A stretch of DNA of 58,417 nt, taken from Candidatus Sedimenticola endophacoides (lineage in GTDB: Bacteria; Pseudomonadota; Gammaproteobacteria; Chromatiales; Chromatiaceae). The notes beneath the pieces are model-generated. The model was not told the DNA's origin. It made no database searches and was given only the letters and a program-made list of their open reading frames with translations. Both the position numbers and the translations under genes were made by a program. Below, piece after piece: positions 30,269 through 40,271 of this stretch (positions are counted from its first letter, which is position 1; every line of letters begins with the position of its first letter). The stretch is from NCBI GenBank assembly GCA_003062205.1, contig PQCP01000088.1, positions 1-58,417 of the forward strand. The letters are read 5' to 3'.

Positions 30269-30718
30269 TCAGTTGGACGCCTGCCAGGTGCCGTCGGACT
30301 GGCGGCAGGCGGTGCCGTAGACCGTCTCGCTGCGGCCATCGATCACCGCCTGGGTGGTGTACTCCCGGCAGGGGCCGCGGTCGGTGCTGTAGGTGCGGGT
30401 CGGGGTGACCTCGTAGTAGTTGCCGGAGTCGGGGTTGCGCCAGCTGGTGGCCTGGTGGGTCGGAGTCGATTCCAGGGCACGGTTGGCATAGGCGCGGTCG
30501 TTCTGGTCCATGCTCTTGCCGACGTTGCCGCCGATATAGGCGCCGACCAGGGTGCCGACGATGATGGCGGCGGTGCGGCCATCCCCCTTGCCCACCTGGG
30601 TGCCGAGCAGGCCACCGGCCAGGCCGCCGATCACCTGGCCGGAGCCCTCGTTGGTGGTCTGGCAACCGCCCAGGCCGAGGGTGGTGACCAGGAGTGCGGT
30701 GAGGATATGTGTTTTCAT
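30269..30718 (-). CDS. Glycine-zipper outer-membrane lipoprotein (17-kDa antigen-like)
   Basis: 149 residues; ATG 30718 has AAGGAAAT just upstream. Lipobox LGLGGCQTT at residues ~15-20 gives a lipidated Cys. A glycine-zipper 2TM-like segment (QVIGGLAGGLLGTQVG and IIVGTLVGAYIGGNVG) follows, then a soluble C-terminal part (TYSTDRGPCREYTTQAVID). It belongs with small outer-membrane lipoproteins; function unknown. Confidence 0.85.
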   Translation of the reverse strand: MKTHILTALLVTTLGLGGCQTTNEGSGQVIGGLAGGLLGTQVGKGDGRTAAIIVGTLVGAYIGGNVGKSMDQNDRAYANRALESTPTHQATSWRNPDSGNYYEVTPTRTYSTDRGPCREYTTQAVIDGRSETVYGTACRQSDGTWQASN

Positions 30719-30812
30719 ACTGATTTCCTTTACACAGCGTGTTTGTAATCTCCCAAGTATATCCTCTACCTGTGCTTTTTGCCGAGTACCGGTCGTTGTT
30801 TTCAGGTGTCGA

Positions 30813-31244
30813 TCAGCACTGCTCCCAGGGCAGGCCGTGGAACCGCCAGCCGTTGACCGAACTGCGCTGATGCTGGTCGTTGAGTTCACCCTCGAAGCCC
30901 TCGTCTATGTGGAAGACACGGGTGAACCCCCCCTCCAGCAGGGCACGGCCCGCCTCGTGCGAGCGTTTGCCCGAGCGGCAGATCAGGATCACCGGGGCAC
31001 AGCCCTCACCCTCGGTGCAGATCGCCCCGCCCAGCATCAGCTTGCGGATGTCGGTCACGAAGTGGGGATTGACCACCCAGTCCGGTTCATCGATCCAGGC
31101 AACGTGCACCGCGCCTTTGGCGTGGCCCACGAACAGATACTCCATGCTGGAGCGGATATCCACCAGGATCGCCCTGGGGTCGTCCGCCAGCATCTGCCAC
31201 GCCTGCTTGGGGCTCAGTGCGGCGGGTTCGTTTTCACTGCTCAC
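30813..31244 (-). CDS. Rhodanese-domain protein
   Basis: 143 residues from a GTG at 31244 with GGAGGAGAAC 5 bases upstream. A single rhodanese fold: LVDIRSSMEYLFVGHAKGAV and the active-site loop ILICRSGKRSHEAG, where the Cys would carry a persulfide. WKxHGLPWEQC-like C-terminus with a last-residue Cys. In a sulfur oxidiser it may move sulfane sulfur; the neighbours give no specific pathway. Confidence 0.88.
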   Translation of the reverse strand: MSSENEPAALSPKQAWQMLADDPRAILVDIRSSMEYLFVGHAKGAVHVAWIDEPDWVVNPHFVTDIRKLMLGGAICTEGEGCAPVILICRSGKRSHEAGRALLEGGFTRVFHIDEGFEGELNDQHQRSSVNGWRFHGLPWEQC

Positions 31245-31306
31245 TGCGTTCTCCTCCGATAGCTCGTTATAATGTGTGTGGATACGTTATATCATAAGAA
31301 TAGCTT

Positions 31307-32218
31307 ATGCGAGACAAGATAATATTTTATGGTTTGCGGGGACTGGCGTCGACACCGCTGATTGCGCGCCAGTGGCTGGGGGCGCTCGTCGGCTGGCTGC
31401 TCTATCTCATCCCCAATGAGCAGCGGCGCATCGCCCGCATCAATATCGCCCTCTGTCTGCCCGAATTCTCCGCGCGCGAGCGGCGTAGCTTACTACGCCG
31501 CAGCCTGGTGGAAAATGCCCGTATCCTCCTGGAGATGCCAAGCATGTGGATCGGTGATCCCCGGCGCTGGCTGGGGCGCATCGAGCCCGGGGAGGGGGGT
31601 GAGCTGGTCGCGCGGGCCCTGGCCAAGGGAGGCGGCCTGATCGCCGCCGGACCCCATCTCGGCAGCTGGGAGCTGGCGCTGCACCATCTGTGCACCCTCG
31701 CCCCGGTGACCGCCCTCTACCGCCCGCCGCGCAATCACTCCCTGGATGGGCTGATTCGCGAGGGGCGCTCGCGGATGGGCGCGCGCCTGGCCCCGGCCGC
31801 GCCCCAGGGGGTGAAGCGCATCCTCGCCGGGCTCAAGGGGGGCGGGATGTTCGCCCTGCTGTGCGACCAGGAGCCCAAGGCGGCGGGCGGGCAGGGCGGG
31901 GTATTCGCCCCGTTCTTCGGCCAGCCGGCCGACTCCATGGTCCTGCTCTGCCGACTGGCGCGCAACACCGGGGCCCCGGTCCTGTTCTGGTATCTGGAGC
32001 GGCTGCCCGGCGGGCGGCGTTACCGTATGCACTGGCTCCCCGCGCCGGAGGGGATCGACGACCCGGATATCGAGCGCGCGGTGACAGCCATGAACAGGGG
32101 GTTGGAGGCGTGCATCCGCCGTTGTCCCGAGCAGTACAACTGGTCCTACAAACGCTTTTACACCCAGCCCGAGGGGCGGGGTACACCCTATCACCCCGGC
32201 CGGGGGGGGTCGGCCTGA
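31307..32218 (+). CDS. Lipid A biosynthesis acyltransferase (LpxL/HtrB-like)
   Basis: 303 residues. N-terminal membrane segment (LGALVGWLLYLIPN). The catalytic H-x4-E motif is seen in AAGPHLGSWELALHH, followed by VTALYRPPRNHSLDGLI, GGMFALLCDQEPKAAGGQGG and GAPVLFWYLERLPGGRRYRM. The C-terminus PEQYNWSYKRFYTQPEG is typical of the family. It would add a secondary acyl chain to Kdo2-lipid IVA on the inner membrane. Divergent from the rhodanese gene. Confidence 0.9.
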   Translation: MRDKIIFYGLRGLASTPLIARQWLGALVGWLLYLIPNEQRRIARINIALCLPEFSARERRSLLRRSLVENARILLEMPSMWIGDPRRWLGRIEPGEGGELVARALAKGGGLIAAGPHLGSWELALHHLCTLAPVTALYRPPRNHSLDGLIREGRSRMGARLAPAAPQGVKRILAGLKGGGMFALLCDQEPKAAGGQGGVFAPFFGQPADSMVLLCRLARNTGAPVLFWYLERLPGGRRYRMHWLPAPEGIDDPDIERAVTAMNRGLEACIRRCPEQYNWSYKRFYTQPEGRGTPYHPGRGGSA

Positions 32219-32544
32219 TGGTCTGGCCCGGCGTCCGCCGAACCTCCGGATAGACGGGGGCAGCCGGTGCGGTGCACGATTTGCTCCACGGCCGGCGGAC
32301 GGTTTGAAAAATGGGGCTGACCCTGTGCACATGACCCTGTGCCATGGGCTTCGTTTCCGCCCCGAAAACCGGATGCCACGGCATATTGCCTGGCACACCC
32401 CGGGTGTATCTGTCATAACCTATAGATTAACGGCAATTTTTATTGATGATCCGGTTCGCCGGGTGGGCGATGGAGGCTAAAGTCTGCCGCCCGGCGGGCC
32501 GCTAGAGGAGTAGGTGGGGACTACAGGACCGGCCGGAGATCAGG
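32219..32544. other. Intergenic region
   Basis: No gene seen. It has two close direct copies of TGACCCTGTGC (32318-32328 and 32332-32342) and an AT-rich stretch near 32415-32450 that could hold the promoter of the downstream VWA gene. Confidence 0.4.
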
Positions 32545-34695
32545 ATGGCTATTTTCGATATCAGGGCGCTGTTTCGATTTGGGCTTCTTTTTATGGTGGC
32601 GTTGACGTCCGGGCTCGCTCAGGGCGCCGTGCCCGAGGTCGCGCCCCCCGATGTGCGCGTGCTGATCGATATCTCCGGCAGTATGAAACAGAACGACCCG
32701 CGCAACCTGCGCCGCCCCGCCCTGCGGCTGCTGGTGGGGCTGCTGCCTGAGGATGCCAGGGCAGGGGTCTGGACCTTCGGCCAGTACGTCAACATGCAGG
32801 TGCCCCTCGGTAAGGTGGACACCGGTTGGAAGGGCCGGGCCCGTGAAGGGGCGTCAAAGATCCACCGCTAACCGCCATGGAGAGCGAAGCGAAGGCGGTT
32901 AGTCCCCGATAGGCGTAGGCGCGGTTGTATGGCCGCAGTTACGACCGATAGGGAGTGACGTAGGGCATACAAATAGCGCATTCGACACGCCGTAGAGTCA
33001 TTGTGGTCATCATGACGGAGTTGCGCACGAGCAGCTTTGCTGCAATGTGCGGGACGGAGTCGTGATGAGCGCAGGACGGTCGGGGCAGTAACGGCTGTCG
33101 CGTTGGCGAGTCGATTTTGGGGACTGGGATGTCCCAAAATCTTTCACGAGGTAGCGACACTCTTGTCCCTGGGGCTGTTCACCAACATCGAGGAGGCGAT
33201 CAAGCGTGCCAGCGAGGATTGGCGGGGGGCGCCGGAGAAGTACCACCGCCACATGATCCTGCTCACCGACGGCATGGTCGATATCTCCAAGCGCAGCGAG
33301 CCGAGCCAGGCCTCGCGCGCGCGCATCATCGAGCAGCTTATCCCACGGCTTCAGGGCCTGGGGGCCAGGGTCCACACCATCGCACTGTCCGATAAGGCCG
33401 ACCACGGGCTGATGCGCCAGCTGGCCACCGCCAGCGGCGGCTGGCATGAGCAGGTGGACAATGCCGAGCAGTTGCAGCGCATCTTTCTGCGCATGTTCGA
33501 GAAGGTCGGGCAGCCCGACACCCTGCCATTGAAAGACAACCGTTTCGTGGTCGATGCCAGCATCGAAGAGGTGACCCTGCTGGTATTCCGCGACGAGGGG
33601 GCGGCGCCGACCCGCATCGTGCCAGCGGCCGGTGACGCGTTCGATGCCGCCAGTGCGCCCGCCGGGGTGAGCTGGCACCGCGACGAGGGCTACGACCTGC
33701 TGACCATTGCCGGGCCCGTCCCGGGCGAGTGGCGTATCGAGGCGGCGGCCGATCCCGACAACCGGGTGATGGTGGTGACCCAGTTGAAGATGCGCACCAG
33801 CGATGCCCCCGCCACCCTGGGCGCCGGCGAGCCGCTCCCTTTGCAGATCCGCTTCACCGACCGGGACGAGCTGATCACCGATCAGGGGTTTCTCGATGTG
33901 CTGCAGGTGCAGGTGCAGACCTTCGATGCCGACGGCCCGAGCGAGCCGCGTCCGGTCATGGACAATGGCGAGGGGGGCGACGAAAAGGCCGGTGATGCGC
34001 TGTTTGGGACCGCCCTGGAGACCGAAATGAGCCCCGGCAAGGTGGAGCTGGTGATTCGTGCCGAGGGCAAGACCTTCGCGCGCGAGCGGCGCCAGTACTT
34101 CGAACTGGAGGCGGCGCCTGAGCCGGTGGTGTACGCCACCCTCGACGTCGCGGAGCAGGTGCAGATCGGAAAGCCCGGGATCATGGTCCGGGTGCTGCCC
34201 AATGACGAGGTCCTGGCACGCGACGCAGTGGAGGTGAGCGCCACCCTCGAGTCGGACCAGGGAGAGGGGCAGCCGGTGATGTTCCTGCCCGGCATCGACG
34301 GCAACCAGGAGGTGTGGATCGACCAGAGCCTCCTCCAGGGCCAGTGGCGCCTCAGTGTCAATCTGCGCGGCCTGGACAAGGCGGGCGAGGCGCTGGATGT
34401 TATGCTCGATCCGGTGCCGATCGAGGGGAAATATGTCGAGCCGCCTCCGCCGCCGGAACCTGAACCAGAGCCTGAGCCGGCGGCGCAACCCGAGCCAGCC
34501 CCCGAGCCGGAACCGGAGCCCGAGGCCGAGGAGCCGCCGGCCGAGTGGCTGATGGTCTCTCTGGTCTTCGGCGGGGTGAATCTGCTGCTGGTGGTGGTTG
34601 GTGGATTGGTGTTCTGGCTCGCCAGGAGGGGTCGGCGTGACGATCTGGTCAGGCTGGTGGACGAGGCTCCGGAGCAAGGGGGGGCGAATGGTTGA
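32545..34695 (+). CDS. VWA-domain membrane protein, interrupted by HE300
   Basis: 616 residues after exact removal of HE300 copy 9 (segments 32545-32865 and 33166-34695). Signal peptide (FGLLFMVALTSGLAQG), a VWA domain with MIDAS motif VLIDISGSMKQND and MILLTDGMVDIS, about 300 residues of beta-rich sequence, a Pro-Glu stretch (EPEPEPEPAAQPEPAP) and a C-terminal TM (LVFGGVNLLLVVVGGLVFWL). It overlaps the next gene by 8 bases. Bat-like VWA proteins of this layout act as scaffolds in the envelope; no partner ATPase is adjacent. HE300 splits the VWA domain after codon 107. Confidence 0.85.
32866..33165 (-). mobile_element. HE300 element, copy 9
   Basis: Full copy inside the VWA domain, reverse relative to the gene. 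Exact excision gives SKIHSLGLFTNIEEA in frame. Hairpin-side flank GTGG. Shares the substitution of copy 4. Confidence 0.97.
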
Positions 34696-36199
34696 ACTCG
34701 ACCGCTAACCGCCATGGAGAGCGAAGCGAAGGCGGTTAGTCCCCGATAGGCGTAGGCGCGGTTGTATGGCCGCAGTTACGACCGATAGGGAGTGACGTAG
34801 GGCGTACAAATAGCGCATCCGACACGCCGTAGAGTCATTGTGGTCATCATGACGGAGTTGCGCACGAGCAGCTTTGCTGCAATGTGCGGGACGGAGTCGT
34901 GATGAGCGCAGGACGGTCGGGGCAGTAACGGCTGTCGCGTTGGCGAGTCGATTTTGGGGACTGGGATGTCCCAAAATCTTTCACGAGGTAGCGACACTCT
35001 TGCTGCTGTTGCTGCTGTTTCTCGGCGAGTTGCTGATTGTCACCAGCGCCGTGTCGGTGTCGATGGTGGTTGCCGCCGTGCTGCGTCGGCGGCGGGACCG
35101 GGCTGCGGCGCGGGCGCTGCTCTCCTCCATCAGCGCCGATGAGCAGCGGCGCGGGCTGGAGACCAGGGCCTTTCTCGAAGAGAACCTGGGGATGCAGGGC
35201 GAGGCGCTGGAAGAGGCCCTGATCCGGATCGCCCATGGTGAGAAGTACCTCTACCAGGCGGCTATCAATACCTACCTGCGCCGGGATGCCGCGGCCTTTC
35301 AGAACCTCAATGTCGACTTCGAGGGCGCGGTCGCCCCCTATCGCCTCCTCAAGGCGCCGGTGCGCACCGTGGAGGTGGCGGGCGAGCCGCAGGAGGGGGC
35401 CGCCCCGGCCGCCGCGCCGCCCTCTGTGGAGTCCCACGAACTGAAGATCCTGCGCAAGGAGAATGCGCGCCTGCAGGATGAGCTGCGTGTCACCATGGAT
35501 ACCATGAGCCGAATGCTCAACGAATACGCCTCCATGTTCTCCGGCGGCAGCGGCGAGACCCTGGACAAGGAGAAGATGATCAAGATGTTCCAGTCCGAGC
35601 TGGAGGCGCCGGAGGGGTCCGCCATCACCATTGAGACCGACGGCGACCGGTTGCGCGTGGTCAAGAACGAACCGGTGGCTGTGGCGGACGACACGGCGGT
35701 GCAACCGGATGAAGCGGAAGATACGGAGACGCCGGACGATCTGGTGGATGTGGATGAGCTGCCACCCGGGGAGGCGGAAGAGGATGACCTGGATCTTACC
35801 GATGAAGGGACCATTCAACCCCCGGATGATGAAGATCTGATGCTTGATTCGGGGGAGGAGATCGCGCCTCCTCCGGCCGAAGAGCCGGAGACACCCCCCG
35901 AGCGGGATGAGCCCGAGTCCGAGTCCGAGTCCGAGTCCGAGTCCGAGTCCGAGTCCGAGTCCGAGTCCGAGTCCGAGTCCGAGTCCGAGTCCGAGTCCGA
36001 GGCGGGAGGTTCCACGGAGGTCCCGGTGCTGCAGGAGGACGCGGTGGTGGACCGCGGCGCCGGGCAGGAGACCCCCGGGGCAGAGGGTGCCGATGCGGAG
36101 GATGAGCTGATCGACCTCGACGAGATCGGCGACGATCTGGAGGGGGCGGATGACGATGAACTGATCGATCTCGACGAGGAGGAGCCGGAAAAGCGCTGA
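34688..36199 (+). CDS. Acidic, membrane-anchored coiled-coil protein with Glu-Ser repeat, interrupted by HE300
   Basis: 403 residues after removing HE300 copy 10 (34688-34702 plus 35003-36199). The start ATG overlaps the VWA stop. N-terminal TM (LLLLLFLGELLIVTSAVSVS), a helical region with YLYQAAINTYLRRDAAAFQ, a short coiled coil (LKILRKENARLQDELRV), then a very acidic C-terminal half (DDLVDVDELPPGEAEEDD, 14 Glu-Ser repeats, ENxx-like DELIDLDEIGDDLEGADD). No family recognised. With the VWA protein upstream and a chemoreceptor downstream it probably forms an envelope complex. HE300 lies after codon 5 and would abolish translation from the native start. Confidence 0.75.
34703..35002 (-). mobile_element. 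HE300 element, copy 10
   Basis: Full copy after codon 5, reverse relative to the gene. Exact excision gives MVELDLLLLLF. Hairpin-side flank GTCG. One private substitution (T to C near element position 199). Confidence 0.97.
35915..35998 (+). repeat. GAGTCC hexanucleotide tandem repeat, 14 units
   Basis: Perfect GAG-TCC units encode alternating Glu-Ser in the acidic protein, followed by GAG GCG. Because the unit is 6 bp, slippage changes length without changing frame, so this can vary the length of a flexible charged linker. Confidence 0.97.
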
Positions 36200-36247
36200 T
36201 GGCGGAGGGCGCCAGTCGTGGCGCATCGGCGTAGCGGACGGTCTGAG

Positions 36248-38578
36248 ATGAGATTGCACAAGAGAATGGTCTTGGGGGCGATGCTCCTGTCGGTGGTGCC
36301 CACCCTGATCGCCACGGTGACGCTGGAGTATGTGGCCGGCCGCCACACTCATCAGGCACTGGAGGCGCTCTCCCGTGAGCGGTTGATCTCGATCCGCGAT
36401 GTCACCAAGGCCCGCATCGAGGATTACCTAGGGGTGATCGCCGATCAGGTGATCAGCTTCTCCAGGGATCGCATGGTGGTGGATGCCGTGCGGGCATTCG
36501 GCGCCGGCTTCGCCGCCTATGGCGAGCAGGCGGCGGGGCAGGGCACGGCAGAGGCGGAGCGCGCCCTGCGGGCCTATTATGAAGGCCCCTACCGTGAAGA
36601 GTTCGTCCGTCGCAATCCGGGCGCCACGCCTGATCCGGTGGCCTGGGGCAGCGGCTTCGGGGAGCAGACGCTGCTGCTCCAGCAGCGTTACATCAGCGAC
36701 AATCCAAATCCGCTCGGGCATAAGGATCGGCTGCAAGACCCGGGCGATGACACCACCTATGGACACCAGCATGCCCTCTATCACGCCATCTTCAGGGATT
36801 TCCAGCGGCGTTTCGGGTATTACGATATCTTCCTGGTCGAGCCGGAGCGGGGGCACATCGTCTATTCGGTGTTCAAGGAGCTGGATTTCGCCACCTCCCT
36901 GAAGGACGGGCCCTTCGCGCAGAGCGCGATCGCCGAGGTGTTTCGCCTCGCCAATCAGGCCACGGATCCCGATTATTACACCCTGACCGACTTTGCCCCC
37001 TACTCACCCTCCTATCGGGATCCGGCGAGCTTTATCGCCTCGCCGATCTTTGATGGGGAGGAGCGGGTCGGGGTGTTGATCTTCCAGATGCCCATCGACC
37101 GGATCGACGGCATCATGAGTCATCGCGGAGAGTGGCGGAAGATCGGCCTGGGCGAATCGGGCGAGACCTACCTGGTCGGCGCCGACGGGACCCTGCGCAG
37201 CAACAGCCGCTTTCTCTCCGAGGACCGCGAGGGCTATCTGCAGGCGATCTCAGCGGCCGGTGTGGCGCCGGAGCGGGTCGCCGCGATCGCCTCCAAGGGG
37301 ACCGGCATCACCCTGCAGCCGGTGGATAACGAGGGAGTGAGAGAGGCCTTGGCCGGGGAGGCCGGGTTCACCCGCCTGTCCGACTACCGCCGGGTACCGG
37401 TCTTCTCCGCCTACGCCCCGGTGGAGGCAGGGGGGCTGCGCTGGGCCATCCTGGCCGACATCAGCGAGGCCGAGGCGCTCGGCATCGCCGATGAGCTGCT
37501 CAATAAGATCCGCCTCAGTGCCCTGGTGGTGCTGCTGCTGGTGCTCAGCTGCGCGGTTGTAGCAGGCTACGTACTGGCCTGGGCCGTGGTGCGCCCGATC
37601 CTCCGTCTCAGCGGGGTACTCGGTGAGGTGGAGGTGCGCGCCGACCTCACCCGCGCGAGCGGATTGCGGGGGAATGATGAGATCGGCCGTGCCGGGCAGG
37701 CCCTGGATGCGATGCTGGAGAAGTTCCGCAAGATGATGGAGCGGGTATCGTGCAACGCCGAGGCGGTGGCGACGACCGCGGATCGCACCGCCCGGATTAC
37801 CGCCGAGAGCGATCAGGCGATGGTCCGCCAGCAGGAGCAGACCTCCCAGGCGGTGCGGGCGATTACCGAGATGGCGGCCACGGTCAGTGAGATCGCCGAC
37901 AGCGCCGCCAACTCCAGCCAGATGGTGCTGGAGACCACGCGGCAGGCGCAGACCGGACAGCAGGTGGTTGCCAGGACGGTCGGCGAGATCGAGCAGCTGG
38001 CCGCCCGGGTGCTGGAGGCGGCCGGGGTGATCCAGGCGCTGGAGACGAAGAGCGCGGAGATCGGGCGGGTGCTGGAAGTGATTCAGTCCATCGCCGAGCA
38101 GACCAACCTACTGGCCCTGAACGCCGCCATCGAGGCGGCCCGGGCCGGGGAGCAGGGTCGTGGTTTCGCGGTGGTGGCCGAGGAGGTGCGCACCCTCGCC
38201 AACCGCACCCAGGAATCGACCAGTGAGATACACGCCACCATCGCCAAGCTACAGGAGGGAACCGCGCAGGCGGTAGAGGTGATCGAACAGAGCAATCAGC
38301 AGGCCCAGGATGCGGTGCGCAATACCCTGGTCACCGGCGAGGCGCTGGAGGCAATCACCAGGGGCATCGAGCACATCAACGAGATGAGCGGCCACATTGC
38401 CGACACCTCTCAGCGGCAGCGCGCCGTCTCCAACGAGATCAGCGAGAACATCACCGGTATCGAGTCGATGACCCGCAACACCGCCGAGGGGATTCGCCAG
38501 ACCTCGGATATCGCGGGTCAGCTCGCCACCCTGGCTCACGACCTGGAGTCTCTGGTCAGTCAATTCAGGATACGCTGA
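36248..38578 (+). CDS. Methyl-accepting chemotaxis protein
   Basis: 776 residues. TM1 ([20 protein letters not shown]), a ~390-residue periplasmic region with a dCache-like sensor ([55 protein letters not shown]), TM2 ([20 protein letters not shown]), a HAMP domain and the signalling hairpin [20 protein letters not shown] with [20 protein letters not shown]. It has the highly conserved tip, so it should couple to CheA/CheW. No che genes in the window. I chose ATG 36248; an upstream start at 36218 lacks support. Confidence 0.93.
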   Translation: MRLHKRMVLGAMLLSVVPTLIATVTLEYVAGRHTHQALEALSRERLISIRDVTKARIEDYLGVIADQVISFSRDRMVVDAVRAFGAGFAAYGEQAAGQGTAEAERALRAYYEGPYREEFVRRNPGATPDPVAWGSGFGEQTLLLQQRYISDNPNPLGHKDRLQDPGDDTTYGHQHALYHAIFRDFQRRFGYYDIFLVEPERGHIVYSVFKELDFATSLKDGPFAQSAIAEVFRLANQATDPDYYTLTDFAPYSPSYRDPASFIASPIFDGEERVGVLIFQMPIDRIDGIMSHRGEWRKIGLGESGETYLVGADGTLRSNSRFLSEDREGYLQAISAAGVAPERVAAIASKGTGITLQPVDNEGVREALAGEAGFTRLSDYRRVPVFSAYAPVEAGGLRWAILADISEAEALGIADELLNKIRLSALVVLLLVLSCAVVAGYVLAWAVVRPILRLSGVLGEVEVRADLTRASGLRGNDEIGRAGQALDAMLEKFRKMMERVSCNAEAVATTADRTARITAESDQAMVRQQEQTSQAVRAITEMAATVSEIADSAANSSQMVLETTRQAQTGQQVVARTVGEIEQLAARVLEAAGVIQALETKSAEIGRVLEVIQSIAEQTNLLALNAAIEAARAGEQGRGFAVVAEEVRTLANRTQESTSEIHATIAKLQEGTAQAVEVIEQSNQQAQDAVRNTLVTGEALEAITRGIEHINEMSGHIADTSQRQRAVSNEISENITGIESMTRNTAEGIRQTSDIAGQLATLAHDLESLVSQFRIR

Positions 38579-38626
38579 ACGTACCACCTCTCCCCGCGGC
38601 GGGACCGGCTCTGATATGCTGCCGGG

Positions 38627-39349
38627 ATGAATCTGATCTTGCTGCAAGAGAGCGATTTCATTGCCGAAGACCGGGTGCGGCTGGAGGGGCGGCGCTGGCG
38701 TCACATCACAGAGGTGCACCGGGCCGCTCCCGGTCAGTCACTGCGGGTGGGTCTGCTCGGCGGGGCGATGGGCACGGGGGAGGTAGAGGCGCGGGGAGAG
38801 CAGTGGCTTGAGCTGCGGGTGTGGCTCGATACGCCGCCGCCACTGCCTTTGCCGCTGACGCTGGTGATGGCCCTGCCCCGGCCGAAGATGCTCAGGCGCT
38901 GTCTCGGCATGGTCGCCGAGATGGGGATTCCGGAACTCTATCTGATCAACAGCGCGCGGGTGGAGAAGAGCTTCTGGCAGAGCCCCTGGCTGGAGCCGCA
39001 GCGGCTGATCCACTGTCTGACGCCGGGGCTGGAGCAGGCCCGGGACACCCGCTTGCCCCGGGTTCATCTGCGCCGGCGCTTCCGGCCCTTCGTCGAGGAC
39101 GAACTGCCCGGACTGCTGGCGCACAGGCGCGGCCTGGTCGCCCACCCCGGGGGGGTGCCCCTGGGGGCGGATACCCTGGGCACGCCGATCAGCGCGCCGT
39201 CGCTGCTGTGCATCGGACCGGAAGGGGGGTTCATTCCGTACGAGGTGCAGCGGCTGGTCGAGGCGGGCTGCTCGACCCTGGATCTGGGGGGGCGGATCTA
39301 CCGGGTGGAAACGGCTCTGCCGCTGCTGATCGGGCGGCTGTTCGTGTGA
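38627..39349 (+). CDS. rsmE: 16S rRNA (uracil1498-N3)-methyltransferase RsmE
   Basis: 240 residues, a SPOUT methyltransferase. N-terminal PUA-like part with HITEVHRAAPGQSLRVG; catalytic part with LVMALPRPKMLRRCLGMVAE, ELYLINSARVEKSFWQ, the knot motif CIGPEGGFIPYEVQRL and LGGRIYRVETALPLLIGRL. Methylates U1498 of 16S rRNA. Follows the chemoreceptor gene by about 50 bp and ends before a bidirectional terminator. Confidence 0.93.
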   Translation: MNLILLQESDFIAEDRVRLEGRRWRHITEVHRAAPGQSLRVGLLGGAMGTGEVEARGEQWLELRVWLDTPPPLPLPLTLVMALPRPKMLRRCLGMVAEMGIPELYLINSARVEKSFWQSPWLEPQRLIHCLTPGLEQARDTRLPRVHLRRRFRPFVEDELPGLLAHRRGLVAHPGGVPLGADTLGTPISAPSLLCIGPEGGFIPYEVQRLVEAGCSTLDLGGRIYRVETALPLLIGRLFV

Positions 39350-39372
39350 TGGTCCGTCCCCGGCCCGCATAA

Positions 39373-39404
39373 AAAACCCGCGGCCGGCGAGGGCCGCGGG
39401 TTTT
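39373..39404. terminator. Bidirectional intrinsic terminator between rsmE and soxZ
   Basis: AAAACCCGCGGCC / GGCCGCGGGTTTT, a 13-bp perfect stem with a 6-base loop. It has A-run and T-run flanks on both sides, so it can end transcripts of both convergent genes. Confidence 0.92.
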
Positions 39405-39427
39405 CGGTGTCACCGCTTGGAGAGCGG

Positions 39428-39742
39428 TCAGCCTACCTTGATATCGGCCTTTTCGCTCTCACCCTTGTTGTCCACCCAGGCCAGGCTCATGACATCGCCC
39501 TTGGCGCCCTTGAACTTGAACGAGAGGTAGGGGTTCTTGGAGATGCCGCCGCTCCACTGGGCGCTCATCACGTTGGTGCCGTTGACCTCGCAGTTCACCT
39601 CCTGGATGTAGTGCGCGGGAATCAGCTCGCCGGTCTTGCTGTCCTTGCGGGTGCCGGTCTCCATGGGGTGGGTCATCAGACACTTGACGGTGACCTCACC
39701 GCCCTTCTCTTTGGCCCGTACTTTGATCGATTTCTTCGCCAT
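39428..39742 (-). CDS. soxZ: Thiosulfate-oxidation carrier subunit SoxZ
   Basis: 104 residues, full length. Ig-like SoxZ with KVRAKEKGGEVTVKCLMTHP, METGTRKDSKTGELIPAHYI, NVMSAQWSGGISKNPYLSFK and DNKGESEKADIKVG. It pairs with SoxY in the periplasm; it has no signal peptide, as is usual, because it is co-exported with SoxY through Tat. 52 bp downstream of soxY, so same transcript. No soxXAB or soxCD in the window, in line with the split sox loci of gammaproteobacterial sulfur storers. Confidence 0.96.
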   Translation of the reverse strand: MAKKSIKVRAKEKGGEVTVKCLMTHPMETGTRKDSKTGELIPAHYIQEVNCEVNGTNVMSAQWSGGISKNPYLSFKFKGAKGDVMSLAWVDNKGESEKADIKVG

Positions 39743-39794
39743 TGCTCATGTACCTCGAATTCTGTTTTCGTTGCTGCCGGTCGCGTCGCGGGGC

Positions 39795-40271
39795 TTATCC
39801 GCCGCAGCCGCCGACGGTGACCTTGACCTCTTTGCGGGCGCTGTAGAGCTTGCCCCCGGCCTTGACCACGGCGATCACATCACTGGTCTTGCCCATCTTG
39901 ATGCGTGTGGAGACGAAACCGGTGGCCGCCTCGCCCAGGTTGAAATTGGCAACCAGGGGGGTGGGGTTGTTGGAGGCGACGATGGCGATGGCTTCGATGC
40001 CGGTGAGATCGGAAGAGACGGTGATCGGCACCACGGCGCCGTTCTCGGCGATGTCGGGGGCCTTGATATTGACCTCGGCGCTGTCGGTGAGCACGTTGGT
40101 GCCGTGCAGGTTGGTCAGGGCCTCTTCGGTCTTCTTCGCCTTGAAGGCGCTTTCCGGCCAGGCGGCGAGCACGGCCTTCGGGGTCAGCAGTCCGGCGCCC
40201 ACGGCTACACCCAGGGCACTGGCGGCGAGGGAGCCTTTCAGCAAGGTCCGGCGTTTCATATCTATCTGCAT
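39795..40271 (-). CDS. soxY: Thiosulfate-oxidation carrier protein SoxY
   Basis: 158 residues from ATG 40271 with GGAG 8 bases upstream. Tat-type signal (MKRRTLLKGSLAASALG). Carrier domain with AEVNIKAPDIAENGAVVPIT and FVSTRIKMGKTSDVIAVVKA. The C-terminus KVTVGGCGG carries the swinging-arm Cys that binds sulfur intermediates by a thioester-like persulfide. Operon soxY-soxZ. Confidence 0.97.
   Translation of the reverse strand: MQIDMKRRTLLKGSLAASALGVAVGAGLLTPKAVLAAWPESAFKAKKTEEALTNLHGTNVLTDSAEVNIKAPDIAENGAVVPITVSSDLTGIEAIAIVASNNPTPLVANFNLGEAATGFVSTRIKMGKTSDVIAVVKAGGKLYSARKEVKVTVGGCGG

Noticed and set aside
35796..36348. Ser-Asp or Arg-Thr repeat proteins read on the minus strand or other frames across the GAGTCC tract
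   Set aside because: The plus-strand Glu-Ser frame is continuous with the TM and coiled-coil parts of the gene and is coupled to the VWA gene; the others are shadows.
39373..39404. Hairpin between rsmE and soxZ as a regulatory element
   Set aside because: A perfect GC stem with A/T flanks on both sides between convergent genes is fully explained as a bidirectional terminator.
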